Positions 1-10,039 of a DNA stretch of 64,000 nucleotides are shown here, piece by piece. Position numbers and translations under genes: made by a program. This DNA is from CAYXLI01 sp964464925 (lineage in GTDB: Bacteria > Acidobacteriota > Terriglobia > Bryobacterales > Bryobacteraceae). A model generated the notes under the pieces. It had not been told where the DNA came from. It saw nothing but the letters and a program-made list of their open reading frames with translations, and did not search any database. Position 1 is the first letter of the stretch, and the number at the start of each line of letters is the position of its first letter. The DNA is taken from the NCBI GenBank assembly GCA_964464925.1, contig CAYXLI010000030.1, positions 1 through 64,000 on the forward strand, in the 5' to 3' direction.

Positions 1-142
1 GATCGTGCCGGATAACGCGGTCTTGCTGGTGAAATCGTGGCATTGGATGTGAGGGTCCATCCTTCGATTCCCAAGCAGTGCCCGTCTCCGCTTCACCGGC
101 CCCAGCAGCATGACACCCACTCATCCCGGCCCAAGGCAAAAA

Positions 143-186
143 GGGACATTTCTACTTTGCCAGCAAGGGGACATTTCTACTTTGCC
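143..186. repeat. Two direct copies of a 19-bp repeat, IS21-like element end
   Basis: The 19-base word GGGACATTTCTACTTTGCC occurs at 143-161 and again at 168-186, 25 bases apart. Closely spaced terminal repeats of this kind are typical of IS21-family (istA/istB) element ends. No transposase frame is visible in the 142 bases to the left, so this is either the outer end of an element lying mostly outside the window or a solo remnant. The family assignment rests on recall of the repeat style only. Confidence 0.5.
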
Positions 187-207
187 TTGACAGACCCAAT
201 TCCGCGA

Positions 208-236
208 TTGACTTGATTCACGGATCGCCATATAAT
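208..236 (+). promoter_or_regulatory. Sigma-70-type promoter for the first TonB-dependent receptor
   Basis: TTGACT at 208-213 is followed after exactly 17 bases by TATAAT at 231-236, a near-perfect housekeeping promoter. It points at the receptor gene starting at 333, which leaves an untranslated leader of about 90 bases. A further TTGACA lies at 187-192, directly abutting the IS-like repeat, but its spacing to the -10 is too long. Confidence 0.7.
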
Positions 237-332
237 TCACCGAAATCACTTCTAGGCAAGGGAGTGTCCGCACCGAGCCGAAATGCCTCGATAACGTCAG
301 CAGTTTGCAGAAATCAGGGCGCTTGGAGATAA

Positions 333-3300
333 ATGATGACAGCCAGATTCGTTAAATGCTGGGCAGCCCGGCTAGCTTTCTCATTCACATTTCTAGCGGG
401 AATCGTTTCCGCACAAGATTATCGAGGCAAGGTCCAAGGTACCGTGACCGACCCCACCCAAGCCGCCGTGACGGGTGCCAAAGTCACCCTGAAGAACGTC
501 AATACCGGTGTTGAGGCCGTGAAGGACACGGATTCCGCCGGTCACTATCTCTTCGACTTCGTAATCCCTGGAACGTACTCCATTACCATCGCTGAGACGG
601 GATTTCAGAAATATGTGCAGGATAACGTCACGGTTCTGACTCGGGGAGACGTAACCGTCAACGCAAATCTCACGGTAGGCGCGGTCACGTCCGCCGTCGA
701 GGTCACTGCCGCGGTTACGTCGGTGGAGTTCAACACCTCTACCATGACGACGACCGTCCAGGGCGGGTTGATCCAGGATCTGCCGGTTTTGGCGCGAAAT
801 CCCTTTACGTTGGCCCTGTTGAATCCGGCGGTCGTGAATCAATATTGGGACATTGCGCATCGCAATCCTTTCTATATGTGGTCCAACGGAGGCATGAATA
901 TCGGCGGCCCCACCGGCGGAAAGAATGACCAGGAGATGGACGGGACTACTCTTAACATCTCGGCGCGGGGTTCGTATAACGCGCCGATGGACGCCGTGCA
1001 GGAAGTCGCTGTCCAGCAGAATGCCATGGACGCCGAGTTCGGCTTCAGCGCCGGCGGAACGATCAATCTTTCCACCAAGTCGGGCACCAACCAAATTCAC
1101 GGAACCGCCTACTACTTCGGCCGCAACCCAGCTCTTGATGCGCTGACCAATCGCATCACCCGCGACGTGGGTGTGGTCCGGCAGAACATCTACGGCGGCA
1201 GTATCGGCCAGCCCGTTTTCAAGAACAAGCTGTTCAACTTCTTCTCCTACGAAAACTGGAAAGTAAAGCAGCCTTCGAGCAATGAGTCGACGGTGCCCAC
1301 CGCACTCGAGCGCACTGGAGATTTCTCGCAGACATTCACGCCGCAAGGAGCACTACGGCAGATCTACGACCCGTTCAGCACAGTGTTCGATCCGGTCACG
1401 TCGACAGTGACGCGGATGCCGTTTCCGGGCAACATCATACCTAAGGACCGCATGGATCCGGCGGGAGTAAAGGCGGTGAACGACCTCTGGCTGCCAAACA
1501 ATCCGGGCAACGACGCGTCGGGCGTGAGCAACTTCAAGAAGGCCTACCCGTGGTGGGAAAACTACTGGAACCTGTCGGATCGCGTCGATTACAACATCAA
1601 CGACAAGTGGCGATTCTTCTCCCGCTTCAGTAAATTCCAGACTCGTCTGGACAACCCCAACTGGGGCGGAACCATCGCGGTTCCATCCGACAACGGCGGC
1701 ATCATGGATTCCCTGAACGCGGCGGCCGACTTGCTATACATGCTGAGCCCGAAGACCACGATCAACGTCCGCTTCGGCGTGACCTATATGGAGGACGACT
1801 ACGCTTCGGCGTGGGCGCAGCAGCCCACCAGTGTGTGGGCCAGTTTCTGGCCTAAGAGCAATTGGTATAAGGGCGTGATCAACCCGGAGCAGGGCATCTA
1901 CTATCCAAATTTTAATTTCAGCGGCAACGGCGGCGCTTACTCCGGCATAGGCGGATGGTGGCTGGTGCACGGGCGCTCGTACAATCCCACGGTGAACGTG
2001 TCTCACGACGCGGGAATTCACCACATGAAGGCGGGCTGGCAGTTGCGCTACTCCTACGACCAGGACAACGCGAACTCCGGGCCCGGGGGCATGAGCTTCA
2101 ACTCGATCGACACCGGCAAATCGTTCTTGGGTTACGACGCCACACAGTCGGGGAGCATGTACGCCTCGGCGCTGCTCGGGGTGTTGAACTCGGGCAATGC
2201 GAATATCGCGCCCAACCTAGACATGCGCCAGCAGCAGTGGGGCTTCTATTTCCAGGACGACATCAAACTCACCCGCAATCTAACGCTAAACCTTGGATTG
2301 CGCTGGGAACGTGAAACGGGGCCCGCCGAGCAGATGCGACAGTTGGTGAAGACCCTGGACCTGACCCAGCCGATTCCGGAGCTGCAAGGCATCTCCATGC
2401 CGGCGGAGGTAACCAGCATCGCGAAGGTTCCTTACAAGTTCAATGGCGCGATGGTGTACACCAGCAACTCCGATCCCCGCATGTACTCAGCGCCTTGGAA
2501 CACGTTCCTGCCGCGCGCCGGGTTCGCTCTGCGCATCAACGATAAGACCTCGGTTCGAGCCGGCTATGCCCGGTACGCGGTGCCTTGGATCACCGTGCAC
2601 CCGGAGACCGGCGGATTGCCCACCTACGGCTTCTCGCAGTCCACCTCGGTGCTCGGTCCGCTGGAAGGTGTTCCTCGCGCCTTGGCCAGCGACCCGTTCC
2701 CGGCCAGCAACCCGGTGTTGCTGCCATCCGGCAGCAGCCTGGGGCGCTACACCCAGCTTGGCAACTCTGTCAGTTTCTGGGATGGAAACATCATGAAGAC
2801 GCCGATGAACGATCGCATGAACTTCAGTATTCAGCGGCAGGCCCTGAGTCATCTATTCACGGAGGCCACATTCTTCACGCATTTCGGCCACAATGTGCAG
2901 GATGCGAGCATGTGGGGCGGCGACTATGGGTTTAACCTGAACCAGGCCGACCCCAACCTGTCTTACCAGTACAAGGGGCTGGTGGACCAGTCCGTGCCGA
3001 ATCCGTTTTACAATTTGCCGGCCAACATCATGCCTGGTTCGTTGAGAACTCAGCGCACTGTGGCGGTGAACCAGTTACTGCGGCCCTATCCGCAATACGG
3101 CAACCTGACCGTGAGAGGCTGGCCGGGCGGCACCGATCACTATTACGGTCTGGCGTTGAAGGCGGAACGCCCCATGTCGAATGGGCTAGTGTTCATGGCC
3201 GGCTACAATTACAACCAGGAGTACCACTCGCGGTACTTCAACCAAATCGATACTTATAACAATAAGTTCACGATGTGGGATCGGGGACAGCCGCGGCATA

Positions 3301-3797
3301 ACTTTACACTTGCCGGGACTTGGGAACTTCCAATCGGTCGCGGCCGCCAGCATCTGAATCAGATCAATCGCGTGCTCGACGGCGTGATCGGCGGGTGGGC
3401 CACGAGCCACATCCTCATGGCCCGTAGCGGAAGGCTCCTGATGTTCAATCAGGCGACGGTCACCGGCGACCCGCGCCAGAATGTTCCGGCAGGATACTAC
3501 TTTAACCCGGCGGTGTTTGCGGTCTCACCCGCTTACACGCCGCGGACCAACCCACTGTATTACGACGGGCTGTTGGGTCCGAGCTTCTGGCAATTGGACT
3601 CGACCGTGGCGAAGTACTTCAAGATCACCGAGCGGGTCAAGTTCGAACTGCGTTTCGAGATGTTCAACACTCCGAACGTATTCATGCCCAGCGATCCGAA
3701 TACCGGCATAGGCAGCGGGACGATGGGACGCAGCACCTGGGTTGCGGGAGGCAACTACGGCCGCGAGATTCAGTACACCGGGCGCATCCACTTCTAA
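333..3797 (+). CDS. TonB-dependent receptor, Oar-like, with carboxypeptidase-regulatory domain
   Basis: Outer-membrane protein of 1154 residues. Residues 1-28 form a signal peptide ending in VSA-QD. About 30-115 is a carboxypeptidase-regulatory-like beta-sandwich (GKVQGTVTDPTQAAVTGAKV). A plug-like region follows (LPVLARNPFTLALL, then a segment rich in GG and KSGTNQIHG), and the rest is a large beta-barrel ending in aromatic Phe (YTGRIHF). This is the architecture of the Oar-like receptors that are strongly expanded in Solibacter-type Acidobacteriota, where they probably take up large ligands such as oligosaccharides or peptides using TonB energy. The substrate cannot be told from sequence. 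GGAG lies 4 bases before the first of two adjacent ATG codons (333, 336). It appears to be transcribed alone from the promoter at 208-236. Confidence 0.92.
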   Translation: MMTARFVKCWAARLAFSFTFLAGIVSAQDYRGKVQGTVTDPTQAAVTGAKVTLKNVNTGVEAVKDTDSAGHYLFDFVIPGTYSITIAETGFQKYVQDNVTVLTRGDVTVNANLTVGAVTSAVEVTAAVTSVEFNTSTMTTTVQGGLIQDLPVLARNPFTLALLNPAVVNQYWDIAHRNPFYMWSNGGMNIGGPTGGKNDQEMDGTTLNISARGSYNAPMDAVQEVAVQQNAMDAEFGFSAGGTINLSTKSGTNQIHGTAYYFGRNPALDALTNRITRDVGVVRQNIYGGSIGQPVFKNKLFNFFSYENWKVKQPSSNESTVPTALERTGDFSQTFTPQGALRQIYDPFSTVFDPVTSTVTRMPFPGNIIPKDRMDPAGVKAVNDLWLPNNPGNDASGVSNFKKAYPWWENYWNLSDRVDYNINDKWRFFSRFSKFQTRLDNPNWGGTIAVPSDNGGIMDSLNAAADLLYMLSPKTTINVRFGVTYMEDDYASAWAQQPTSVWASFWPKSNWYKGVINPEQGIYYPNFNFSGNGGAYSGIGGWWLVHGRSYNPTVNVSHDAGIHHMKAGWQLRYSYDQDNANSGPGGMSFNSIDTGKSFLGYDATQSGSMYASALLGVLNSGNANIAPNLDMRQQQWGFYFQDDIKLTRNLTLNLGLRWERETGPAEQMRQLVKTLDLTQPIPELQGISMPAEVTSIAKVPYKFNGAMVYTSNSDPRMYSAPWNTFLPRAGFALRINDKTSVRAGYARYAVPWITVHPETGGLPTYGFSQSTSVLGPLEGVPRALASDPFPASNPVLLPSGSSLGRYTQLGNSVSFWDGNIMKTPMNDRMNFSIQRQALSHLFTEATFFTHFGHNVQDASMWGGDYGFNLNQADPNLSYQYKGLVDQSVPNPFYNLPANIMPGSLRTQRTVAVNQLLRPYPQYGNLTVRGWPGGTDHYYGLALKAERPMSNGLVFMAGYNYNQEYHSRYFNQIDTYNNKFTMWDRGQPRHNFTLAGTWELPIGRGRQHLNQINRVLDGVIGGWATSHILMARSGRLLMFNQATVTGDPRQNVPAGYYFNPAVFAVSPAYTPRTNPLYYDGLLGPSFWQLDSTVAKYFKITERVKFELRFEMFNTPNVFMPSDPNTGIGSGTMGRSTWVAGGNYGREIQYTGRIHF

Positions 3798-4073
3798 GTC
3801 CTGGGAAGTTTGCGGGAAAAAGCGCCGGAAACAGAATACTTATTGAATGTTGTGCGTGTCTTTTCGTTATGCGCGGAGACCAAAAAATTGCAATCCGGAA
3901 TACTTCAGCTGCGTGGTCCCTGAAGGATCGGATACCGCAAAATCATCCGCTACGGGCCGATCCGGAAACTAGGGGACCAGGTTCTGACGGGGAGGTGGAA
4001 GGAGTTCGATGGGTTTGTACTCGGAGGTGGATAGCCGTCGATCCCGCCGGAGCGGCTCTTGCGCGCCCTGCCA

Positions 4074-4748
4074 TTAAGGTGTTCTACCTCGATCCGCAGC
4101 GAACGCTTGTAATGGAGCAACTGGATTACAACCTGCTGTTCCGTTGTTTTGCCGCTGGAAAGCTGATCCAAAGTAAACTACGAACGAGGATCCGATACCG
4201 GCACAACGTGGGACTCCGCATGGGCATTGATCTCGTCGTTCCAGGTTGTAGACGTCAATCTCCGTGAGGGTGGTACGCTGGGTGAGTTTGACATACGTCG
4301 CAAACACCAGGTTGAAGCTCCGGTCTTCGATACCGTTGTTGTCAAAGACGACCGTATTGCCGCTGCGAAGTGTGAGGGTCAATCCGGACGAGCCGGAGAA
4401 CGTACTATTCAGGCCGTTGTTCTTGGTCCAGGCGTTATATCCTTCTGTCCCCCAGGCAACCAGATCGCTGTGACGAAAAGCGAGCGAACTGTTCGGGCCG
4501 CCGGCGGCGTTCCGTGTTTGGCCAGGAACAGGCTTCCCTCCCAAAAACGATAAGTAGAATCCGAGTTGGCGGAACGGAATGTTCACCTTCGCCTGCGTCC
4601 TGAGATCACCGATGCGCACCTCCACATTGGCGGGACCGGTCAGAACAACCTGGGGCAGCAAGACGTTTACTTGGTACAGTCCAGCGGAGCCAGGCGTGAG
4701 TCCAGCGAATTGAACTGTCCCAGTAACGCCATTGATTGCGGCAGTCAC
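4074..4748 (-). pseudogene. Remnant of a secreted protein with a Solibacter-type C-terminal domain (TIGR03437-like)
   Basis: The translation contains the tell-tale stretch TPGSAGLYQVNVLLPQ followed by ANVEVRIGD, which matches my recollection of the TIGR03437 domain found at the C-terminus of many large secreted Solibacter proteins. The frame is closed by a TGA just upstream (near 4774), and no N-terminal part or start with a ribosome site is visible. The segment after it (LAFRHSDLVAWGTEGYNAW) resembles a different secreted-protein module, and the final 50 residues are Cys/Arg-rich and look non-coding. I read this as a truncated, decayed gene. The rest of 3798-4971 holds nothing else I can support. 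Confidence 0.55.
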
Positions 4749-4904
4749 CGATTCCGTGATGCGGGCTGGATCCGTTCAATCGAGACCGGGCGCAGCGCGT
4801 CCGGCTATCGGAGAGCCACTGACCTCGCCAGCGCAGGTCGGCCGCTCTAAGCTTCGCGCAGGTTTCAACCTCGGTTGGGTCGAGGCACAAGCTGTGCAAT
4901 CGCG

Positions 4905-4932
4905 AATGGCCCTAGCGGAGGCTCGGGCCATT
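4905..4932. terminator. Hairpin downstream of the second TonB-dependent receptor
   Basis: AATGGCCC (4905-4912) pairs perfectly with GGGCCATT (4925-4932) around a 12-base loop. TCTTTT follows on the plus strand; the minus-strand side has no T-run. It sits 40 bases past the stop of the minus-strand receptor gene and would also face any transcript reading rightward through the remnant. Confidence 0.5.
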
Positions 4933-4971
4933 TCTTTTGCGACCGGATAGCTCAACTTGCCTGGGTTGGGT

Positions 4972-7900
4972 TTAGAATGCGTATCGCAACCCGACTTCGC
5001 CTACTCTCGGGGCGCTTGTCGAGGTGATTCTGCCGAATATCGAGTTCAGTTGCGTGGTGTTGGGATTGCCGAGATTGGCGTGGTTCAACACGTTGTAGAA
5101 AGAGCCCCGGAACTCCAGGTGCTGCTTCTCCGTGATGCGGAACTGCTTCTGCAGCGCCATGTCGATGTTCCAACTGCCGGGCCCGCGCAGGAATCCGATA
5201 CCAGCATTGCCGAACGTACCGGCGGCATTCTGCACGAACGCAGCGGTATTGAACCATGCGTTCATTTGGTCCTGTTTGCTGCGGCCGTCCGGCAGACGCC
5301 AGTTGCCCACCACATCCGCGGTATCCCCTCCGATGCCGGTTAAGGAATTGTCGCGGCCGGACCGGACGGTCAGCGGCGCGCCCGAAATCACGCTGGCGAT
5401 GCCGCTCATTTGCCATCCGCCGATGGCCAGGCGCTGCCATTTGGGCGCGCCTGCCGCGCCGAAGGGAAGGTCCCAGAGCGCGGAGACGGTGGCGTTGTGA
5501 GTGCGGTCGAGGCTCAGCGGTCCGTAATCGGCACGATAATCCAAGGGATTCCGCGGGCCGTTGCTGCCCTCACCGGAGGACACATTGACGCCGAGGGCTT
5601 TCGACCAGGTATAAGATCCAAGCACGCTGAAGCCCTTTGCGTAGCGGCGGTTCAGCACTACCTGTAATCCGTTATAGTTCGCGCTGAAGGCGCTGAGCGC
5701 GAGATTGATGCCGCCGATCTCGGGGTTGAGGCGCCGAGCCTGCGTGTTGCCGATGGTCGCCTGGGGCTGGATGCGCGCGTAGTTGGCCTCGACCGAAGAG
5801 AACATGTTCGAAGAGGCGCTGCCGACGTAGTTGAGTTCGACGACCGTCGCCGAGCCGAAGGCTTGCTGCAAAGAGAGGCTCCACTGGTAATCCGCTTGCG
5901 TCTTGAACGGCAGGCCCCAACTGGTTTCATTGGCCGTAGGCACAAACGCCGCCTGACGGAGCGCGTTCAGATCGCCCGACAAGGGACGCGGAAATGGACT
6001 GACGCCATTGAATGGCGCGCGTCCAAAGATGTTGTTCGTGTCTCCTCCCAAAACCGTAATATCGGTGGTGAACGGCTGGATCAGCGTGAACCGGTTCAGA
6101 CTGATTCCGCGCGTGAGGGGTACGAAGAACTTGCCCGCGCCAAGGCGCACGGAGGTTTGCCCATTTCCGAACACATCCCAAGCGAGTCCGGCGCGCGGCC
6201 CGAAGTTATTTAGCCGACTGCCGACGACACTTTCGGCAACGCCCTGGTCACCCGGAAACAGGAGACCGCCGGGAGCACGCGGAAATACGCTCGATTGCTT
6301 CCCGGGCGCGAATAGCATGAGCTGATGATCTTCCGAGCGGTATCCGAAGTAAGGCTCCCAGCGCACGCCCAGATTTACTGTCACGCGGCGGCTGATGCGC
6401 CAATCGTCCTGAACGAATAAAGACGGCAAATTCTGGCGGAGCCGCGACGTGAGTCCGGTGACTTGGCGGTAGGAGTCGAACCGGCCGAGGAGGAAGTCGG
6501 CGGCGGCATTTCCGGAGGCGGATCCGGTGAACTGGATATTTCCGCCCGAAAGCCAGTTTTGTAGCTCGTTCACCCGATTGCGGTAGAACTCGAAACCGAA
6601 CCCGAGGCTGTGGCCGCCGCGGATCCAGGAAGTCGTATTCGTGATGTGGGTGGTGGGCATGATATCCCGCGTCGGGAAGCCGGTATCCGCCGAGACCAGG
6701 CCGGAGATACCCAGAACCGACTGCGGCGTCAGTCCGAAGCCGGTATTGTAGTTTGCCGTTATGACTGGCAGGCCGATCCCGGAAAGCGAAAAATCCTTGT
6801 TGGCGAGCATGCCGAAAGCGCTACGGACATAACTCATGCGGAAGGAATTGATCAGAGCCGGCGAAAAGATGTGATCTTCGGAGATGGTGTAGTTCTGAAA
6901 CGTTGTCGGCAGATCGCAGGTCCAGTCGGCCGCGATGTTGGCGCAAATCTGCACCTGGGGAACATCATTGTAAAAACCGCGGAAGCTCAGCTTATCGGCA
7001 ACTCCGAGGAGATAGTCGATACGGCCGATCCATTGGTTCTGGTCGAGCTTGTTGCCCTGCGGCGAGAACTGGTAGAAGTCGCCGCTGTTTGCGCGAGGCA
7101 AGTACCTATTCAGGTAATTATTCGCGTACGGGCGTATACGGTCTGCGGGAATGCGGTTATTCGGGAAGACGCTGCCGGGATTGTCGGGATCACGCAGCAC
7201 AGCAGACTGCGCAGAGAAGTCGCCCATCCGTTCCGCGTCGCTCAGCGTGCGGTAGCGCACTTCGGTGGGCGTGCCGCGCACCTTGGTTCCCTGATAGCCA
7301 ACGAAAAAGAAGAGAGAGTTCCGCACGATGGGGCCGCCGACGGTTCCTCCATATTGATTGCGTTTGAAGTCCGCCCGCCGGCTGGATAGAAACGAGCGGG
7401 CGTCCAACTCCGTATTGCGGAGGAACTCGAATGCGGATCCATGGAAGGCATTCGTTCCGGAGCGCGTGACCGCCGCCACGGAGGAGGTGCCGCGCCCGAA
7501 CGCAGCCGAGTAATTCCGCGTACTGGCAGAGAACTCCTGCAGCGCATCCGGATTCGGGTACTCGTTCGCAATCGAGTAAAAAGAATTCATGTTGTAGCCG
7601 CCGTCGAGCGTAAAGTTCATGTCGATGTTACGGCCGCCCGAGGTGCTGAAGGTCACCTGCGTGGCCCCCATCTGTCCGGATGTCCCGGCATTGACCACGC
7701 CAGGCAGCAGAGACACCAGTTGCAGGGCATTGCGTCCGTTCAGAGGAAGCTGCTCAATGCGTTTTGTGTCAACCAACTGCGCTACGGAACTCGTAGAGGT
7801 GGTGACCGGAGAAACGACGCCCTGGACATTGATGACCTCCGTCACGGTTCCCAGATCCAGCTTCGGATGCACAGTGAGAGCCTGACCGACGGTAAGCGAA

Positions 7901-8169
7901 AGCTGCTGCAGTTCGAGTTCACGGAAACCTGGCGCCTGAACGGTGAGCGAGTAATCGCCGCGCGCGAGGTCGACAAAGTTGAAGTAGCCTTCGGGCGAGC
8001 TGGTGAGCTGTCTTTTCTCGCCTGTCGCTCGATTGCTCAGCGTCAGGGTAGCGCCGGCGACCGCAGCCTGGCTTCCATCCACCACCGTACCGTTGATAGA
8101 ACCAGTCACCTGGGCCACAAGAAGAGCCGGGAATAACACTACGAGCAGAAGAATCGAGAACGTCTTCAT
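4972..8169 (-). CDS. TonB-dependent receptor, Oar-like, with carboxypeptidase-regulatory domain
   Basis: Large outer-membrane receptor of about 1065 residues. A signal peptide (FSILLLVVLFPALLVAQ) is followed by a carboxypeptidase-regulatory domain (GSINGTVVDGSQAAVAGATL), a plug with the motif RIEQLPLNGRNALQL, and a long barrel that ends in GEVGLRYAF, with the expected terminal aromatic residue. The ATG at 8169 is preferred over the GTG at 8178 because GAGG lies 8 bases before it. It is only a family-level paralogue of the receptor at 333-3797. The LPLNGRN plug motif is the common form in Acidobacteriota and is altered (LPVLARN) in the other copy. Monocistronic; the ligand is unknown. Confidence 0.92.
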   Translation of the reverse strand: MKTFSILLLVVLFPALLVAQVTGSINGTVVDGSQAAVAGATLTLSNRATGEKRQLTSSPEGYFNFVDLARGDYSLTVQAPGFRELELQQLSLTVGQALTVHPKLDLGTVTEVINVQGVVSPVTTSTSSVAQLVDTKRIEQLPLNGRNALQLVSLLPGVVNAGTSGQMGATQVTFSTSGGRNIDMNFTLDGGYNMNSFYSIANEYPNPDALQEFSASTRNYSAAFGRGTSSVAAVTRSGTNAFHGSAFEFLRNTELDARSFLSSRRADFKRNQYGGTVGGPIVRNSLFFFVGYQGTKVRGTPTEVRYRTLSDAERMGDFSAQSAVLRDPDNPGSVFPNNRIPADRIRPYANNYLNRYLPRANSGDFYQFSPQGNKLDQNQWIGRIDYLLGVADKLSFRGFYNDVPQVQICANIAADWTCDLPTTFQNYTISEDHIFSPALINSFRMSYVRSAFGMLANKDFSLSGIGLPVITANYNTGFGLTPQSVLGISGLVSADTGFPTRDIMPTTHITNTTSWIRGGHSLGFGFEFYRNRVNELQNWLSGGNIQFTGSASGNAAADFLLGRFDSYRQVTGLTSRLRQNLPSLFVQDDWRISRRVTVNLGVRWEPYFGYRSEDHQLMLFAPGKQSSVFPRAPGGLLFPGDQGVAESVVGSRLNNFGPRAGLAWDVFGNGQTSVRLGAGKFFVPLTRGISLNRFTLIQPFTTDITVLGGDTNNIFGRAPFNGVSPFPRPLSGDLNALRQAAFVPTANETSWGLPFKTQADYQWSLSLQQAFGSATVVELNYVGSASSNMFSSVEANYARIQPQATIGNTQARRLNPEIGGINLALSAFSANYNGLQVVLNRRYAKGFSVLGSYTWSKALGVNVSSGEGSNGPRNPLDYRADYGPLSLDRTHNATVSALWDLPFGAAGAPKWQRLAIGGWQMSGIASVISGAPLTVRSGRDNSLTGIGGDTADVVGNWRLPDGRSKQDQMNAWFNTAAFVQNAAGTFGNAGIGFLRGPGSWNIDMALQKQFRITEKQHLEFRGSFYNVLNHANLGNPNTTQLNSIFGRITSTSAPRVGEVGLRYAF

Positions 8170-8577
8170 CGCGTGCACCTCATCGGGAGTGTAGTCACGG
8201 AAAAGAGCGTATTACGACTGATAGCCGTCACGCAAGTAACATTTCTGTGAAGTGTCGACGTGATCACGGTATAACCGATCAATCCAGCACCAGCCGCAAC
8301 AAATTAAATGACGGGTTGCCAAATCGAGCATCGGTGACCGGCACGAAGTTGAACGGATCGAAGTACGGCTAGCCGGGCCCTTTCCTCCGCCTGTCGCGGC
8401 CGATCCGGTGGCGCTCGAGGCGGTCGCGGTGCCGCTCGTAGGTCCTGATGATGATACAGACTTCAACCAGGTGGATTTGTGGAACTTCCTCCCCAAACGT
8501 TAGGACAAAAGTCGAAAAGTTGAGCTCAGACGTCCAGTTTGCTGAGTCTAAAGTGCTTACCGCGGGTGCAACGTTGT
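8170..8577. other. Intergenic region between divergent genes, no gene seen
   Basis: About 400 bases lie between the receptor gene (-) and the polymerase-like gene (+). I see no convincing frame. It must hold the promoter of the receptor gene, but no clear -35/-10 pair stands out. A perfect 8-base palindrome GTGATCAC occurs at about 8259-8266 and could be an operator. Confidence 0.4.
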
Positions 8578-8594
8578 TTGGCATCACTCATGCC
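8578..8594 (+). promoter_or_regulatory. Possible sigma-54 (-24/-12) promoter
   Basis: TTGGCATCACTCATGCC has GG at 8580-8581 and GC at 8592-8593 with the required 10 bases between, and TGGCA at the -24 box. It points into the polymerase-like gene. The predicted transcript start would be near 8605, only a few bases before the ATG at 8609, which would make the mRNA almost leaderless. That weakens the call unless translation starts further in. Confidence 0.35.
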
Positions 8595-8608
8595 GCTGTC
8601 GATTGTTC

Positions 8609-10039
8609 ATGCAGACAGACCTGGAACGCGAGCAGCAATTCCGGTTCGGCGGGGGTGGAGGAACAAACGTCGACCCCGTGGCACTCGCCTTCATAATCGC
8701 AGCTGGCGGTCTGATCTTATTGTTACCACGTAAATACGCGGTTGTGCCGCTGTTTCTAGCCGCATTTTTCATCCCTCTTCAGCAGCAGGTAGTCGTGTTT
8801 GGCTTGCACTTTATGATGCTGCGGGTCTTGGTTCTATTCGGCTGGCTACGCGTGCTGATCAAAAGCGGGTCACCACAAGATCGCCGCTTCAGATTCCGTT
8901 TCAACAGCATTGATAAGGCCGTGCTTGCCTGGTCGGTCGTATCCGCCATAACATTTGTGCTGCTCTGGGCCGAGAGTGGTGCCGTCATCAAAGCCACTGG
9001 GTCGTTCTACGACGCCATCGGGATCTACTTCCTACTTCGATTCCTATGCCGGGAACCGGCGGATTTGGACATAACCATCAAAGCATACGCCGCTGTTTGC
9101 GCGATTCTGGCCCTATGCATGCTGAACGAGCAAATGACAGGGCGAAATCTATTTTCGGTGTTTGGAGGTGTGCCGGCCTTTACGTACCTTCGTGAAGGAA
9201 AATTGCGTTCGCAAGGTGCGTTCGCACACCCCATCCTCGCGGGTACGTTCTGCGCAACGCTGTTGCCTTTGTTTTTGGGCCTTTGGTGGCGAAGTCGCAA
9301 AGCGCGAGCGATGGCGCTCCTCGGAGCAGTGGCGGCGAGCGTCGGGACTATTTGCTCCATGTCAAGTACGCCAGTCGGGGCAAGCGTCGCGGGTATCACC
9401 GCAATGTTCTTCTGGCCTCTGCGGAACTACATGCGACTGATTCGCTGGGCCATTGTGCTGATCCTGATTACCCTTCATTTTTCTATGAACGCTCCGGTGT
9501 GGGCGCTGATTGCGCGAATCGATTTTGTCGGTGGTTCGTCAGGGGACCACAGATATCAACTTGTCAATCAGTTTGTCTTGCACATGAACGAATGGTGGAT
9601 GATCGGGACAACCAACAATCGCTCATGGGGCTTTGAGATGTCGGACACGTCCAATTGGTTTGTCGGTGAAGGGGTGAATGGGGGGTTTCCACGTCTGCTC
9701 TCGTTCCTCGCCATCATCGTCTATTCCTTCAAAGCACTAGGCAGGAAGTCGTCGTTGGAAGCGAACTTGGACCTCCGGAAATCCCGCTGGGCGCTCGGAG
9801 CCGCGTTGTTCTCAAGCGTAGTAGCATTCCTAGGCATCAGCTACTTTGATCAGACAATCGTCCTCTGGTATTCGCTATTGGCGATGATTTCGGCCGCGGC
9901 AAATCAGCCTGCCGTCTCCGAAAGGACAATTCGTGTGCGGACACCAGCTAATCCCACGTTTGATTACGCCGCTATGGTGCCGGCAGCCAATACCATCGAA
10001 ACGACTCTGCGGCGCCAGGAAAGAAAGGCAGATCTTTGA
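8609..10039 (+). CDS. O-antigen ligase/polymerase-like (Wzy/WaaL superfamily) membrane protein
   Basis: Polytopic inner-membrane protein of about 476 residues with at least ten hydrophobic segments (for example VALAFIIAAGGLILLLP and YAVVPLFLAAFFIPL). A larger hydrophilic stretch around residues 300-345 carries GDHRYQLVNQF and the Gly-rich WFVGEGVNGGFPRLL, which is the layout of the periplasmic loop of O-antigen ligase/polymerase proteins. The central segment LREGKLRSQGAFAHPILAGTF is also typical of bacterial Wzy-like proteins. It probably polymerises EPS repeat units. TTG (8603) and ATG (8609) are both possible starts; a GTG at 8678 would trim the Gly-rich N-terminus. Its stop overlaps the next gene by 4 bases, so the two are translationally coupled. 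Confidence 0.8.
   Translation: MQTDLEREQQFRFGGGGGTNVDPVALAFIIAAGGLILLLPRKYAVVPLFLAAFFIPLQQQVVVFGLHFMMLRVLVLFGWLRVLIKSGSPQDRRFRFRFNSIDKAVLAWSVVSAITFVLLWAESGAVIKATGSFYDAIGIYFLLRFLCREPADLDITIKAYAAVCAILALCMLNEQMTGRNLFSVFGGVPAFTYLREGKLRSQGAFAHPILAGTFCATLLPLFLGLWWRSRKARAMALLGAVAASVGTICSMSSTPVGASVAGITAMFFWPLRNYMRLIRWAIVLILITLHFSMNAPVWALIARIDFVGGSSGDHRYQLVNQFVLHMNEWWMIGTTNNRSWGFEMSDTSNWFVGEGVNGGFPRLLSFLAIIVYSFKALGRKSSLEANLDLRKSRWALGAALFSSVVAFLGISYFDQTIVLWYSLLAMISAAANQPAVSERTIRVRTPANPTFDYAAMVPAANTIETTLRRQERKADL

Noticed and set aside
3869..4267. Plus-strand frame of 132 codons after the first TonB-dependent receptor
   Set aside because: Overlaps the decayed TIGR03437-like remnant on the other strand, Arg/Pro-rich, no homology or ribosome site.
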